Source of the DNA: Planococcus sp. MB-3u-03
Lineage (GTDB): Bacteria > Bacillota > Bacilli > Bacillales_A > Planococcaceae
Direction of reading: 5' to 3'
Assembly: GCF_002833405.1 (NCBI RefSeq)
Contig: NZ_CP025135.1
Coordinates: forward strand, 291,501 to 355,500
DNA: 64,000 nucleotides
Below are positions 18,301-26,908 of the stretch, one piece after another; position 1 is the stretch's first letter; each line of letters starts with the position of its first letter. The notes under the pieces are model-generated. The model searched no databases. It worked only from the letters and a program-made list of their open reading frames with translations, and was not told the DNA's origin. Both the position numbers and the translations under genes were made by a program.

Positions 18301-20115
18301 TTAATTTTGCTGTTCGATTTCTTCGGTCAAGCGTTCTAGTTCGTCGATCAATTCGCCGATATAGGCAATCGTGTTACGAAGCGGCTGCTCGGTCGTAATG
18401 TCGACGCCGGCCATCTTGGACAATTCGACAGGGGTTTTCGTTCCGCCTGCGTTCAATACGCCAATCCATTCATCGACGGCTGGCTGGCCTTCCGACAAGA
18501 TGCGCTTCGACACTTGCGTGGAGATCGTTAGCCCGGCGCTGTAAGTGTATGGGTAGAGACCCATATAATAATGCGGCTGGCGCATCCACGTCAATTCCGC
18601 GCCTTCTGTGACTTCGACATCGTCTCCCCAGAATTCTTCGAGTACGCCGCGTTTCAGTGCATTAAGTACACCGGCGTTGACGTTTTCTCCGGCATCGATC
18701 TTTTTATACACTTCGCGCTGGTAGGCCGCTTCGAGCAAATGGGTGACGAAGTTATGGTAATAGGTTCTGGCCACAATCGATGAAATGACCCAACGCTTGA
18801 ATTTCGGGTCTTCGGAATTCTTCAGCAAATGATTCGCCACAAGCATTTCATTCATCGTCGATGGCGCTTCGATAAAGTACAGTGAAGGGCGCGCGTTGAA
18901 TAGGTTCTGTTCGCGGTTCGCGTGATAGAAATGACCTGCGTGCCCGAGTTCATGCGCCAACACGAATACTTCGTTCATGCGGCCGGTCCAGGAAATCAAG
19001 ATATACGGATGATCGCCGTAAGGGCTCGCGCAGAATGCGCCTGTCGACTTACCTTTGTTCTGGGCAAAATCGATCCAGCGTTCATCGTACGACCGTTCCA
19101 CCATATGCAAATAATCCGTTCCCATAATGCCGAGCGCATCATTGATATATTGTTTCGACTCCTCGACCGTGATTTCCGGGTCGTATTCCGGATCCAAGGA
19201 AATCTTCAAATCCGCAAAGGTCATTTTGTCCAAACCGTGCGCTTTTTGAAGCAGGCGTGCGTATTTGCGCATATGCGGCGCCAGTTCCGTCTGGATTAAA
19301 TCGATTTGGCGGTCATAAAGCGCGCGGTCGACTTCCTGGTTGAATAGCAGGTACTCGAAAATATCCTCATAACCGCGCAAATCGGCAGTCGTTTTTTCGG
19401 TCTGTAATTGCATATCATAAGTTTTGGCCGTCGTGTGCTGGTAATCGCGCAGTTTATCGGAAAACGCCTTGAATGCGGCGCGGCGCAGCTCGGTATCGGT
19501 TTCCGCTTCCCAGTCACCTTCGAACGACACATAGCTGAGCGGATGGGATTTGCCGCCTGCTTCAAAATCCGGGAAATCCATATCAACCATTTTCGTCGTA
19601 TTGTATAGCTCATAAGGAGCTTGGAAGACAGAGGAGTAGGAAGCCAATGCTTTTTCGGCGGCCGGATGCAATTGATGCGATTTTTTGCGCAGCAATTTCT
19701 TTAAATAGCCTTCAAACTCCTTGGATTCCGACATCGCCTGTTTCAGCGTGTCTTCCGGCAATTCCAGCAGTTCGCTCGTCACAAAAGCGAGGCGGCTGCC
19801 GATCTTTGCGGAGAATGCGCTGTATTTTCCGGCGCGCATCTGGGCTTTCGTATCGGTTTGATCTGTGCTGTAGGACAGGCTCGCATAAGTGCCCGGAGCA
19901 ACCAGTTTTTCGGCAATCGTGAGATACGCCTCAAGTGCTTCCAGTGCCGACTGGGCGTCGGTGATCTGGCCTTGGAACTTCTCGGCATAGGCTGCTGTCT
20001 CCTGGTCAATCTCCTCGAGAGCGGCATCGAATGCTTCGGGGCTTGCCATCAAGCTTTCTAAATTCCATGTTTCTTCTATAGATATTTCTGAACGTGGCGG
20101 TAAACTTTTAACCAA
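18301..20115 (-). CDS. pepF: Oligoendopeptidase F (M3B metallopeptidase)
   Basis: 604-aa cytosolic zinc peptidase that degrades short peptides. The zinc motif is His388-Glu389-Leu-Gly-His392 in LAHELGHAGHF, and the third ligand is in the following EAPSTMNEML stretch. The whole length matches Bacillus PepF. The start is TTG at 20115, nine bases after GGGAG. Monocistronic. Confidence 0.95.
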   Translation of the reverse strand: MVKSLPPRSEISIEETWNLESLMASPEAFDAALEEIDQETAAYAEKFQGQITDAQSALEALEAYLTIAEKLVAPGTYASLSYSTDQTDTKAQMRAGKYSAFSAKIGSRLAFVTSELLELPEDTLKQAMSESKEFEGYLKKLLRKKSHQLHPAAEKALASYSSVFQAPYELYNTTKMVDMDFPDFEAGGKSHPLSYVSFEGDWEAETDTELRRAAFKAFSDKLRDYQHTTAKTYDMQLQTEKTTADLRGYEDIFEYLLFNQEVDRALYDRQIDLIQTELAPHMRKYARLLQKAHGLDKMTFADLKISLDPEYDPEITVEESKQYINDALGIMGTDYLHMVERSYDERWIDFAQNKGKSTGAFCASPYGDHPYILISWTGRMNEVFVLAHELGHAGHFYHANREQNLFNARPSLYFIEAPSTMNEMLVANHLLKNSEDPKFKRWVISSIVARTYYHNFVTHLLEAAYQREVYKKIDAGENVNAGVLNALKRGVLEEFWGDDVEVTEGAELTWMRQPHYYMGLYPYTYSAGLTISTQVSKRILSEGQPAVDEWIGVLNAGGTKTPVELSKMAGVDITTEQPLRNTIAYIGELIDELERLTEEIEQQN

Positions 20116-20757
20116 TGATTTTTCTCCCTTGTATTCCGGATGTCGAACTAATCATAAGTATAATGTCCAAATCACGAAAAGTAAAAATTTTAAAATTAAT
20201 AAGAAAATTATGAAAATAGGTTTAAGCGTGAAATGGCGCGGGTATCCAGTTAATACAAGGCGGAATGACCGTCAGAAGACACGAGCGGTTTTACCGGAAT
20301 CGCCTTCTGATGAGAATATGCACAGCCTTGGCGGAAAATTTGCTTTACTGGCGATATAGCTCTTGTCGGGAACCAGATGAAAATGGTTCAGCCTAAGAAG
20401 TTTCAACAGTAACAGGTAGATTTTTTGTGTAAGTGCAACTGAACGCCTGGCTGCAAAGTCTATTGATCACTGAGAGGTATATGTGAGAAATCCAAAGACG
20501 GCCAGCGCCATTAAACTGCATAGGCGGGAGTTTTACATCGCCAACATGTACGTTTGTAGAAGAATTGAATAGAATTTTCCGCGTGCGAAAATCCTCCACG
20601 GACGAATCGGAGGATAAGGTAAGGAAGAGCATGGCCTGAGTTTATCGGGTCATGCTTTTTCTATGTCTTCTAGCATTAAGGAAGTTTCTTGGCAGGCATC
20701 TTTCGAAACGATGTGGAATAGAGCAGAGGATAACTTTTGCAAAAGGAGTGGACTGGA
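20116..20757. other. Gene-free stretch before the thioesterase gene
   Basis: No convincing gene on either strand in about 640 bases. The first 100 bases are AT-rich and probably hold the pepF promoter. Further on there are small hairpins, GAACCA/TGGTTC at 20371-20388 and ATCCTCC/GGAGGAT around 20591-20614, and then a terminator-like hairpin with no gene in front of it. A small RNA is possible. Confidence 0.4.
20628..20661 (+). terminator. Orphan terminator-like hairpin
   Basis: AGCATGGCC pairs with GGTCATGCT (one G-T wobble), followed by five T. No plus-strand gene ends before it, so it may end an unannotated small transcript. Confidence 0.55.
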
Positions 20758-21237
20758 TTGAGTGAAACGGTAGAACATGCAATTCAAGATGAGTATGGAA
20801 AAGATTTTGCCTGGTGCTACGGATGCGGCCGCCTGAACGAAGATGGGCTTCACCTCCGGACGGGATGGGATGGCGAAGAAACCGTGACCTTCTACGAACC
20901 GCGGAAAGAACATACAGCAATTCCCGGATTTGTCTACGGGGGCTTATTGGCGTCGCTTGTGGATTGCCATGGCACGGGATCCGCGTCGCTCGCCCTTCAC
21001 CGTAAAAATGGGCATGAGCCTGGCAGCGGGGAAGAGCCGCCGCGCTTCGTGACAGGTTCATTGCATGTCGATTTCCTGAAGCCAACACCTCAAGGCAAGA
21101 CCTTAAAAGCGGTAGGAAAAGTCGAAGAGATCCATCCGAAAAAATTCAAAGTGAATGTGGAAGTGTTTGCAGGAGATGTAAAAGTCGCAAACGGCGAAGT
21201 GGTTGCCGTGTTGATGCCATCGACTTTCACATCTTGA
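20758..21237 (+). CDS. PaaI-family hotdog-fold thioesterase
   Basis: 159 aa. Hotdog domain of the acyl-CoA thioesterase superfamily: CYGCGRLNEDGLHLR near the N-terminus, then the helix motif GFVYGGLLASLVDCHGTGSA, whose GG-x5-D pattern carries the catalytic acid. Substrate unknown. TTG 20758 lies nine bases after AAAGGAG and is preferred to the in-frame TTG 21 bases upstream, which precedes that site. Confidence 0.87.
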   Translation: MSETVEHAIQDEYGKDFAWCYGCGRLNEDGLHLRTGWDGEETVTFYEPRKEHTAIPGFVYGGLLASLVDCHGTGSASLALHRKNGHEPGSGEEPPRFVTGSLHVDFLKPTPQGKTLKAVGKVEEIHPKKFKVNVEVFAGDVKVANGEVVAVLMPSTFTS

Positions 21238-21248
21238 AATGAAATGGG

Positions 21249-21274
21249 CGCCGGAGCCATCCGGCGTTTTTTTA
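21249..21274 (+). terminator. Terminator
   Basis: CGCCGGA / TCCGGCG stem with a GCCA loop and seven T, directly after the thioesterase gene. Confidence 0.9.
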
Positions 21275-21370
21275 TACGTTTTATCCCTTAAAGTCTATAA
21301 GGCTTGTAGGGATTAAAAGGATACTGTATGCTCAATGTATTCAAAGCTCTATTTCTGAGGAGGAACCCGA

Positions 21371-22324
21371 ATGACGGAGAAAGTTTACGTAATTCATGAA
21401 AACGAAGAATGGACAGTCCATTTATTCCGGCGCTTGGAAGAGCTCGGCGTGCCCTATGAAGACTGGTTTACCGACACTGGATCGTTCGATTTAACGAATG
21501 AGCCGCCGCAAGGGGTGTTCTATAACCGCATGAGCGCATCATCGCATACGAGAGGGCACCGGTTTGCGCCGGAAATGGCCGAAGCGAAAATCGCCTGGCT
21601 CGAGCGCTACAACCGGCGCGTCGTCAATGGCAGCCGCGCACTCCGGCTTGAAGTGAGCAAAGTGAACCAATACATGGCGCTTGACGCAGCCGGCATAAAG
21701 ACGCCGAAAACGGTGGCGGTGAGCGGTAAGGAACAGCTTCTCGAAGCGGCGTCCGCTTTTGAGGGCGAATCATTCATCACGAAGCACAACCGCGCCGGAA
21801 AAGGGCTCGGCGTCCGATTGTTCCACTCGAAAGAAGCGCTGGAGGAATACGTGGGCGGCGATGAATTCGACGAATCCGTGGATGGCATCACTTTATTGCA
21901 GCAATACATCCAATCACCTGAGCCGTTCATCACGCGCTGTGAATTCGTCGGCGGCAAATTCCTATACGCGGTGCGTGTGGATACATCAGAAGGCTTTGAA
22001 TTATGCCCGGCTGATGCATGCCGCCTTGAAGTCCTTTCTTGCCCAGCCAACGGGGCATCGGAAACGCGCCCGAAATTCCAGGTCATCGAAGGCTTCGATG
22101 ATCCCATTATCGCCAAGTACGAACGTTTCTTTAAAGAAAACGGGATCGAAGTGGCGGGCATCGAATTTATCCAAAATGCCGAGGGCGAGCTATTTACTTA
22201 CGATGTCAACACCAACACAAATTACAATGCCGATGCGGAAGCCGTGGCTGGCAAATACGGCATGCTGGAACTGGCGAAGTATTTGGAGCATCAGCGGCAA
22301 ACCCTCACGACTTTTGCTAAGTAA
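21371..22324 (+). CDS. ATP-grasp domain protein (RimK-like ligase)
   Basis: 317 aa. The ATP-grasp fold is seen from KVNQYMALDAAGIKTPKT (start of the lid region) through FITKHNRAGKGLGVRLF (ATP lysine and glycine loop) to the metal-binding end NAEGELFTYDVNTNTNYN. Such proteins join a carboxylate to an amine with ATP hydrolysis; substrates here are unknown. Good GAGGAGG site. An imperfect hairpin at 21279-21318 (TTTTATCCCT / AGGGATTAAAA) lies in its leader. Confidence 0.85.
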   Translation: MTEKVYVIHENEEWTVHLFRRLEELGVPYEDWFTDTGSFDLTNEPPQGVFYNRMSASSHTRGHRFAPEMAEAKIAWLERYNRRVVNGSRALRLEVSKVNQYMALDAAGIKTPKTVAVSGKEQLLEAASAFEGESFITKHNRAGKGLGVRLFHSKEALEEYVGGDEFDESVDGITLLQQYIQSPEPFITRCEFVGGKFLYAVRVDTSEGFELCPADACRLEVLSCPANGASETRPKFQVIEGFDDPIIAKYERFFKENGIEVAGIEFIQNAEGELFTYDVNTNTNYNADAEAVAGKYGMLELAKYLEHQRQTLTTFAK

Positions 22325-22341
22325 ATGGAGATCAACATGAA

Positions 22342-22378
22342 AAAGCACGGCCGGAGCAAATCCGGCCGTGCTTTCTTT
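22342..22378 (+). terminator. Terminator
   Basis: Fourteen-base-pair stem AAAGCACGGCCGGA and its complement around GCAAA, then a T-rich tail, 17 bases after the ATP-grasp stop. Confidence 0.92.
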
Positions 22379-22465
22379 CGTGCCCAGAGGCTCGACGTTT
22401 ACCTCCCACCATTCAAGGGAACGGTTGAAAAAAGGGATTTGTTTGCGGAAGGGAGTGAACTCGCG

Positions 22466-22666
22466 ATGGATAAAGAAACAAAGGAAGTGGAAGAGCGGAC
22501 GCCTTCGGAACCGGAAGACGTGGCGGACGTGGAAAGCAAGGAATTAAAAACGGCATCGAAATTCGACGGCATCTATAGCCGTGTCTCCTCGAACCGCCTG
22601 GAAAACTTGCGCACGACCCATATCGAAAACAAGGCGAAGGAATTGGCGCGCAAAGGACACCGCTAA
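22466..22666 (+). CDS. Small charged hypothetical protein
   Basis: 66 aa, unrecognised. The N-terminal half is very acidic (KEVEERTPSEPEDVADVESKE) and the C-terminal half basic (RTTHIENKAKELARKGHR). No membrane segment. ATG 22466 with GGGAG ten bases upstream is preferred, since the longer in-frame reading runs through the preceding terminator. Its stop is one base from the stop of the convergent gene. Confidence 0.65.
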   Translation: MDKETKEVEERTPSEPEDVADVESKELKTASKFDGIYSRVSSNRLENLRTTHIENKAKELARKGHR

Positions 22667-22667
22667 G

Positions 22668-22967
22668 CTATTCCTCGCGCGGCAATTTCTCCATGGCGCT
22701 TGCGACTTCAAATGCCAAGTCATCGTTACCGAATGACTGGAGCACTTCGAGCAGGACGTCGCCGTCGATGTCGTATTCGAACGATTCGGTTTCTTCCATC
22801 GCGGTTTTCAACAGCTGATTCTCAGCCTGTGCCGGATACGCTGCCGTGTACAGTGCGAGCGGGTCGATTTTATGGTTGACGCACCATTGCACAAAGACGC
22901 GGACCATCGTTTCTTCATCTTGCTGGTATTTTTTGATGATAAATTCTTCACGGCTTTCATAGTCCAT
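22668..22967 (-). CDS. Conserved small acidic protein, unknown function
   Basis: 99 aa, helical and acidic, with no membrane segment. Begins MDYESREEFIIKKYQQDEETMV and ends in SAMEKLPREE. AAGGAG eight bases before ATG 22967 sets the start; the longer in-frame reading to 23033 has no ribosome site. Not assigned to a named family. Monocistronic. Confidence 0.7.
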   Translation of the reverse strand: MDYESREEFIIKKYQQDEETMVRVFVQWCVNHKIDPLALYTAAYPAQAENQLLKTAMEETESFEYDIDGDVLLEVLQSFGNDDLAFEVASAMEKLPREE

Positions 22968-23095
22968 GCCGGTCACTCCTTTTACAGAATCTTGGGATGT
23001 TTTCACAATAGCAGATAAATCGTTCGGCTGCATGGACTTCCTGCATTATTTACTCTAAAATGGTCCATAGCACTGATAGTATCGGAGGGGAAAGA

Positions 23096-23773
23096 ATGAA
23101 ATTACTTCAAGTACGAAAAGGCCAATTCGTCTACTACAAAAACGAATTGCACAAAGTTTATTCCGTCAAGCCGCTCGCTAAGAAATCGGTTTTGATGTTC
23201 CGCGTCAAGGACATGGAGCAAGTGGCAAGCCGCGCTGACGAAGTGTCGCTCTACAAGCCGAAACACATGGATTCGTTCATGTTCTTCGGTGAGCGCTACA
23301 CCTTGCGCGAAGACGTGCCGGCAGAAGAAGGCGGTTACATCCTGATCGCCAAGCCGGATCCGGATTATATGGACCATTATTCCTTGAACGAGTTCGAGAA
23401 GATCGAGTCGGTCGAAGGCAAGAATGTCATCACGACAAGACAAAATACGGTCAAGTCGAGAGAATTCTTCGTGATGGTCCCGGGAGAAGAGCAAGGCAGC
23501 AACGACATTGCGTATTACGACAAAGGGAAAGTATCCGAAGAACAGAAGCGGCATGATGCTCAGCTCGCAGAAGATTTGCGCGACAGAAGCTCGATCCGCC
23601 CGTCGATCGGCGATGTCTATTTGAACCTGGATAACGCAGGAACGGCCATGGTCGTCGCCATCATGGGCGAAGAAGTGACGCTTGGCACAGGCGATAAGCT
23701 GACGTTCCACGACTTGCATAAAGCGGACAACTGGAGCTACCTCTACAACGTAGCAGACGGCGATTTCCGTTAA
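23096..23773 (+). CDS. Conserved hypothetical protein
   Basis: 225 aa, soluble, no signal peptide. The first ~130 residues are beta-rich (KLLQVRKGQFVYYKNELHKVYSV), with a highly charged helix about residues 150-175 (VSEEQKRHDAQLAEDLRDRS) before a short C-terminal domain. I do not recognise a characterised family. GGAGGGG precedes ATG 23096. A 165-bp insertion follows the stop. Confidence 0.75.
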   Translation: MKLLQVRKGQFVYYKNELHKVYSVKPLAKKSVLMFRVKDMEQVASRADEVSLYKPKHMDSFMFFGERYTLREDVPAEEGGYILIAKPDPDYMDHYSLNEFEKIESVEGKNVITTRQNTVKSREFFVMVPGEEQGSNDIAYYDKGKVSEEQKRHDAQLAEDLRDRSSIRPSIGDVYLNLDNAGTAMVVAIMGEEVTLGTGDKLTFHDLHKADNWSYLYNVADGDFR

Positions 23774-23968
23774 TTTCTTGTAATGAAAAAAGGCAGCCAA
23801 TGAATGAACGAAGCATCCGCTGAGTTCATTCATTTGCGACGCATCTGCCGCGCAGATGTGGGAGCACATCTTTTACGCGATGCTTGAGCAAAGTGAAAGC
23901 AGAACAAATGCTAAGCTTCGGAAAATACCGTTTTAGAGTTTCTTAATACTGAAAAAAGGCAGCCAATG
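23774..23968. repeat. Direct repeat flanking a 165-bp structured insertion
   Basis: A ~29-base segment right after the stop codon (23774-23802) recurs at 23939-23968; the last 18 bases (GAAAAAAGGCAGCCAATG) are identical. Only the second copy is joined to the other half of the terminator. Between them lie an 11-bp hairpin AATGAATGAAC / GTTCATTCATT and two overlapping alternative hairpins, CATCTGC/GCAGATG and AGATGTG/CACATCT. This looks like a small element that duplicated its target; no ORF is carried. Confidence 0.6.
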
Positions 23969-23984
23969 TGGCTGCCTTTTTTTA
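23952..23984. terminator. Bidirectional terminator
   Basis: AAAAAGGCAGCC / GGCTGCCTTTTT stem between the plus-strand hypothetical gene and the opposing GNAT gene. Its left arm is duplicated 166 bases upstream. Confidence 0.9.
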
Positions 23985-24023
23985 TTCTTCAATAATTGAT
24001 CAATTCTGTACTTCACTAATTCT

Positions 24024-24293
24024 TTATTTCACCAGGACGTCCTGGAATTCTTCTGTGCCTTCGATCACTTTTTTGGCGTATGGGCATTGCGGGTCCACTG
24101 ATTTGCCTTCGTTTCTTGCGTGCTCGACCATTTTGCCGACCAGTTCTTTGCCCATGCCTTGCCCGCTAAGCTGCGGGGCTACTTCAGTGTGGTCAACCGT
24201 CAGCACGTCACCGTTTTCGACGTAGCTGACAAAACCGACTTCTTCTGAACCGTCGAGCATGGCAATCCGGTTGTCTTGATGTTGAAAATCCAT
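24024..24293 (-). CDS. YjdJ-type GNAT family N-acetyltransferase
   Basis: 89-aa minimal acetyltransferase of the short GNAT clade (Acetyltransf_CG). It has the beta-strand VLTVDHTEVAPQLSGQGMGKELV, where QGxGxxL is the acetyl-CoA pyrophosphate loop, and the typical PQCPYAKK stretch. Substrate unknown. AGGAGG before ATG 24293. Divergent from the catalase-like gene with 99 bases between starts. Confidence 0.88.
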   Translation of the reverse strand: MDFQHQDNRIAMLDGSEEVGFVSYVENGDVLTVDHTEVAPQLSGQGMGKELVGKMVEHARNEGKSVDPQCPYAKKVIEGTEEFQDVLVK

Positions 24294-24345
24294 TTTAATG
24301 TCCTCCTTTTTAAAAAGCATTCTACTTAAAAGGTATTCCCGTTCT

Positions 24346-24370
24346 TTTCAATAATATGCATAGCGGGTAT
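24346..24370 (+). promoter_or_regulatory. Candidate sigma-B promoter of the catalase-like gene
   Basis: TTTCAA (24346-24351), 13-base spacer, GGGTAT (24365-24370). The -10 matches the sigma-B consensus exactly and the -35 at four of six. It would leave a very short leader before ATG 24393. Confidence 0.45.
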
Positions 24371-24392
24371 GAAAGAAAAAAGGAGGGATGGC

Positions 24393-25322
24393 ATGGAAGC
24401 CAATCAACAAGAACAACAGGCAGTCAACCAGATCGAAGAAGTCTTCGGTGAGCATAAAGGCTATCGGCGTGCGCATGCCAGGGGTGCGGGATATAAAGGG
24501 CTATTCGAAGGAAGCGGGGAGGCCGTCGAATTGACCGATGCTGCGCATTTTCAAAACGCAAAGATAACGGTGCTTGTGCGCTTTTCCCATTTCTCGCCGG
24601 ATCCCACTTGGGCGGATGCCATGTCGCCAGTCAAAGGCATGGCAGTCCAATTCAAGATCGGGCCGGAAGAGGTGACGAATATCGTGTCGGTGACTTCACG
24701 GGTGTTCTTTACCCGTTCGCCGGAACGTTTCGTGGAGATGCTTGAAGTGTCCCGCTCTTTTCAAAAGGGCCGCCCGAAATTGGGGGAGCTGGCAGAGCTG
24801 TTGACGGACTTTCCTGAGGTGCGGGCGATGTTTTCAAGCGTGAAGAAAATGACGGTGCCCGAAAGTTTTGCGACGGGCATCTATCATTCGATCCATGCTT
24901 TCTACTTTGAAAAGAAAGGAAAAAGGCAAGCGGTCAAATATCTATTCGAGCCGGAGGCGGGCGAAGACAAGCGATCGTTGAAGGATATGAAAGACCTGCC
25001 TTTCGGGTACTACGAACAGGAATTGGCAGAGCGGATTGCGCGCAGCCCTGCATCTTTTAAACTGTATGCCATTATCGGTGAAGCAGGCGACCCGACGGAT
25101 GATCCGACGCGCGACTGGCCGAAAGACCGTGAACGTGTCTATCTCGGTCGATTGACCATCGAAGCGCCTGAAGCTGAAGCCGAACAAGCGCTATACGACC
25201 CGACTGTAATGACCGCAGGAATCAGCTGTTCGGATGACCCGATCCTTCAGTTCCGCCGGGGAGCATACCGGCATTCCTATGAAAAACGAATAGCCGAAAA
25301 TGAAGGAACCAAGAAACACTAG
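24393..25322 (+). CDS. Catalase-related heme peroxidase (SrpA-like)
   Basis: 309 aa, matching the small catalase-fold family rather than full catalase (~480 aa). The distal histidine lies in RRAHARGAGYKG, and the proximal heme-tyrosine region is ILQFRRGAYRHSYEKR near the C-terminus (R-x3-Y). Probably removes organic peroxide or H2O2. ATG 24393 with AAAGGAGGG upstream. No signal peptide. Confidence 0.87.
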   Translation: MEANQQEQQAVNQIEEVFGEHKGYRRAHARGAGYKGLFEGSGEAVELTDAAHFQNAKITVLVRFSHFSPDPTWADAMSPVKGMAVQFKIGPEEVTNIVSVTSRVFFTRSPERFVEMLEVSRSFQKGRPKLGELAELLTDFPEVRAMFSSVKKMTVPESFATGIYHSIHAFYFEKKGKRQAVKYLFEPEAGEDKRSLKDMKDLPFGYYEQELAERIARSPASFKLYAIIGEAGDPTDDPTRDWPKDRERVYLGRLTIEAPEAEAEQALYDPTVMTAGISCSDDPILQFRRGAYRHSYEKRIAENEGTKKH

Positions 25323-25391
25323 CACATGCCGCCGTGACTTGCATTCCGCACAGAAGTAGATAACAAGCGACTGGAAAACGGCGCCAAAGGA

Positions 25392-25432
25392 AAAAGACAG
25401 CCCGCGTGGAATCCAAACGGGCTGTCTTTTTT
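25392..25432. terminator. Bidirectional terminator
   Basis: Thirteen-base-pair perfect stem AAAAGACAGCCCG and its complement, 13-base loop, between the catalase-like gene and the convergent dehydrogenase gene. Confidence 0.9.
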
Positions 25433-26810
25433 AATAGAGCTTACCTTGCTTATGCAGCACAGTCGATAACCGCTGCACAGCATGGATAAAGCAATTTTCG
25501 CGAAGTGGATACGGGTCCCCAAAATATTGGGGGAAGATCGTGTCCATCGTTTCCTGCATTTTTTCCAGTAACAGGCGGAACACTTCCGATTCCTCGTGGT
25601 ATTGGGTCTCACGGCCTTGCAGCCATTCGAGATAAGAAACGATGACGCCGCCGGCATTGGCTAAAATATCCGGGATGATGATAACCCCTTGTTTGTCCAA
25701 ATACTCATCGGCAACACGTGTCGTCGGTGCATTTGCGCCTTCTACGATGATTTTGGCCTGGATCTGTTCCATATTGTCTTGGCGGATCTGGTCTTCAAGC
25801 GCCGCCAAAAAGAGCACATCGACAGGCAAAGTCAATAATTCTTCGCGACCCCGGATTTCTGCTTTGATGCCGGATTCGCCAAGTTCTGCCGCATCTTTTG
25901 GCAAATCTCCCCGATTGCCGGAAGTGAAAGCAATCAAACTTGGGATATCGAGGCCGTCTTCGTTGAACAGCGTGACATTGCGGTCGCTGACGGCGATCAC
26001 TTGGTTGTTCAAGGCGCGGCATTGATAGGCTTCAAGTGCAGCGACAGACCCGACGTTCCCGAACCCTTGGACCGCCATTTTCAAGGGACGCTCCGCATGC
26101 TCCAAAGCTGTCTGCGCAAATAGGTTCCCTGAATTTTTCAGGTGCTCTTTGTGTGCCAATACGTAATCGTGGATCAAATAGCGGAAAGTGAAATAGACGC
26201 CTTTTCCGGTCGCTTCCCGGCGTCCAAGCGAACCGCCGTTGACGACGCTTTTTCCGGTGAAGCTGCCGAGATAAGGCTTGCCGTGGTGGATCTTTTTATA
26301 CTCCGCCATCATCCAGTCCATTTCGCGTTCGCCAGATCCCATGTCGGGTGCTGGAATGTCTTTATCCGGCCCGATGACATCGGCAAAGTAGCGGACATAT
26401 TTACGCGACACGATATTTAATTCCTTTTCGCTGTAATTGCGCGGATTGATGACGATGCCGCCCTTGCCTCCGCCAAAAGGCACTTGGTGAAGAGCATTTT
26501 TCAAAGTCATCAAAAAGGCCAGATTGACGACTTCATCTTCATTGACCCCTTCATAAAAGCGGATGCCCCCTTTATAAGGCCCCAAGCTATCATTATGCTG
26601 CACACGGTAAGCAGGGATTCGTTCGATCGTCCCGTCTTCTCGGGGAACGCGTAAAAACGATTTATGGATATTGTTCGGTGTGGAGATAATGGCGCTCAAT
26701 GAGTTGAATGCTTGTGTACGGACGCCGTCAGTCAAATCAGGAAGAAATTCCTTTTTTTCGTATAGGGCATCGAGTGATTCCTGAATGATTTTCTTCGTTT
26801 CTTCTTCCAA
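25431..26810 (-). CDS. Glu/Leu/Phe/Val dehydrogenase family protein (divergent glutamate dehydrogenase)
   Basis: 459 aa. The N-terminal domain has GPYKGGIRFY, the catalytic lysine in PFGGGKGGIV and the catalytic aspartate in PAPDMGSGEREMDW. The Rossmann loop is QGFGNVGS. RocG and GudB of B. subtilis are about 425 aa. Here the region between GRREATGKGV and the Rossmann domain is longer (LAHKEHLKNSGNLFAQ), and the C-terminus is unlike theirs, so I give no symbol. Interconversion of an amino acid and its 2-oxoacid with NAD(P) is expected. TTG 26810 is eight bases after GGAGG. Confidence 0.88.
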   Translation of the reverse strand: MEEETKKIIQESLDALYEKKEFLPDLTDGVRTQAFNSLSAIISTPNNIHKSFLRVPREDGTIERIPAYRVQHNDSLGPYKGGIRFYEGVNEDEVVNLAFLMTLKNALHQVPFGGGKGGIVINPRNYSEKELNIVSRKYVRYFADVIGPDKDIPAPDMGSGEREMDWMMAEYKKIHHGKPYLGSFTGKSVVNGGSLGRREATGKGVYFTFRYLIHDYVLAHKEHLKNSGNLFAQTALEHAERPLKMAVQGFGNVGSVAALEAYQCRALNNQVIAVSDRNVTLFNEDGLDIPSLIAFTSGNRGDLPKDAAELGESGIKAEIRGREELLTLPVDVLFLAALEDQIRQDNMEQIQAKIIVEGANAPTTRVADEYLDKQGVIIIPDILANAGGVIVSYLEWLQGRETQYHEESEVFRLLLEKMQETMDTIFPQYFGDPYPLRENCFIHAVQRLSTVLHKQGKLY

Positions 26811-26870
26811 TGCAAGCACCTCCAAAATATCATTACTGTCCTATACCCTCTTGCATTGCCAGTAAGCTAT

Positions 26871-26901
26871 AGAAAAAACCCGCCATTGAAGTAATGGCGG
26901 G
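26871..26901 (-). terminator. Terminator of the BCCT gene
   Basis: CCCGCCATT / AATGGCGGG stem with a five-base loop; on the minus strand it is followed by six T. Confidence 0.9.
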
Positions 26902-26908
26902 CAGGAAA

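Noticed and set aside
20129..20359. 76-codon frame in the gap after pepF
   Set aside because: AT-rich low-complexity start, no ribosome site and no family resemblance.
22325..22465. N-terminal extension of the small charged protein
   Set aside because: It would be translated through the terminator hairpin of the ATP-grasp gene; ATG 22466 is better placed.
23102..23869. 255-codon minus-strand open frame opposite the hypothetical gene at 23.1 kb
   Set aside because: The plus-strand gene has a good ribosome site and normal composition. The minus frame is Cys/His/Arg-rich and has no start signal.
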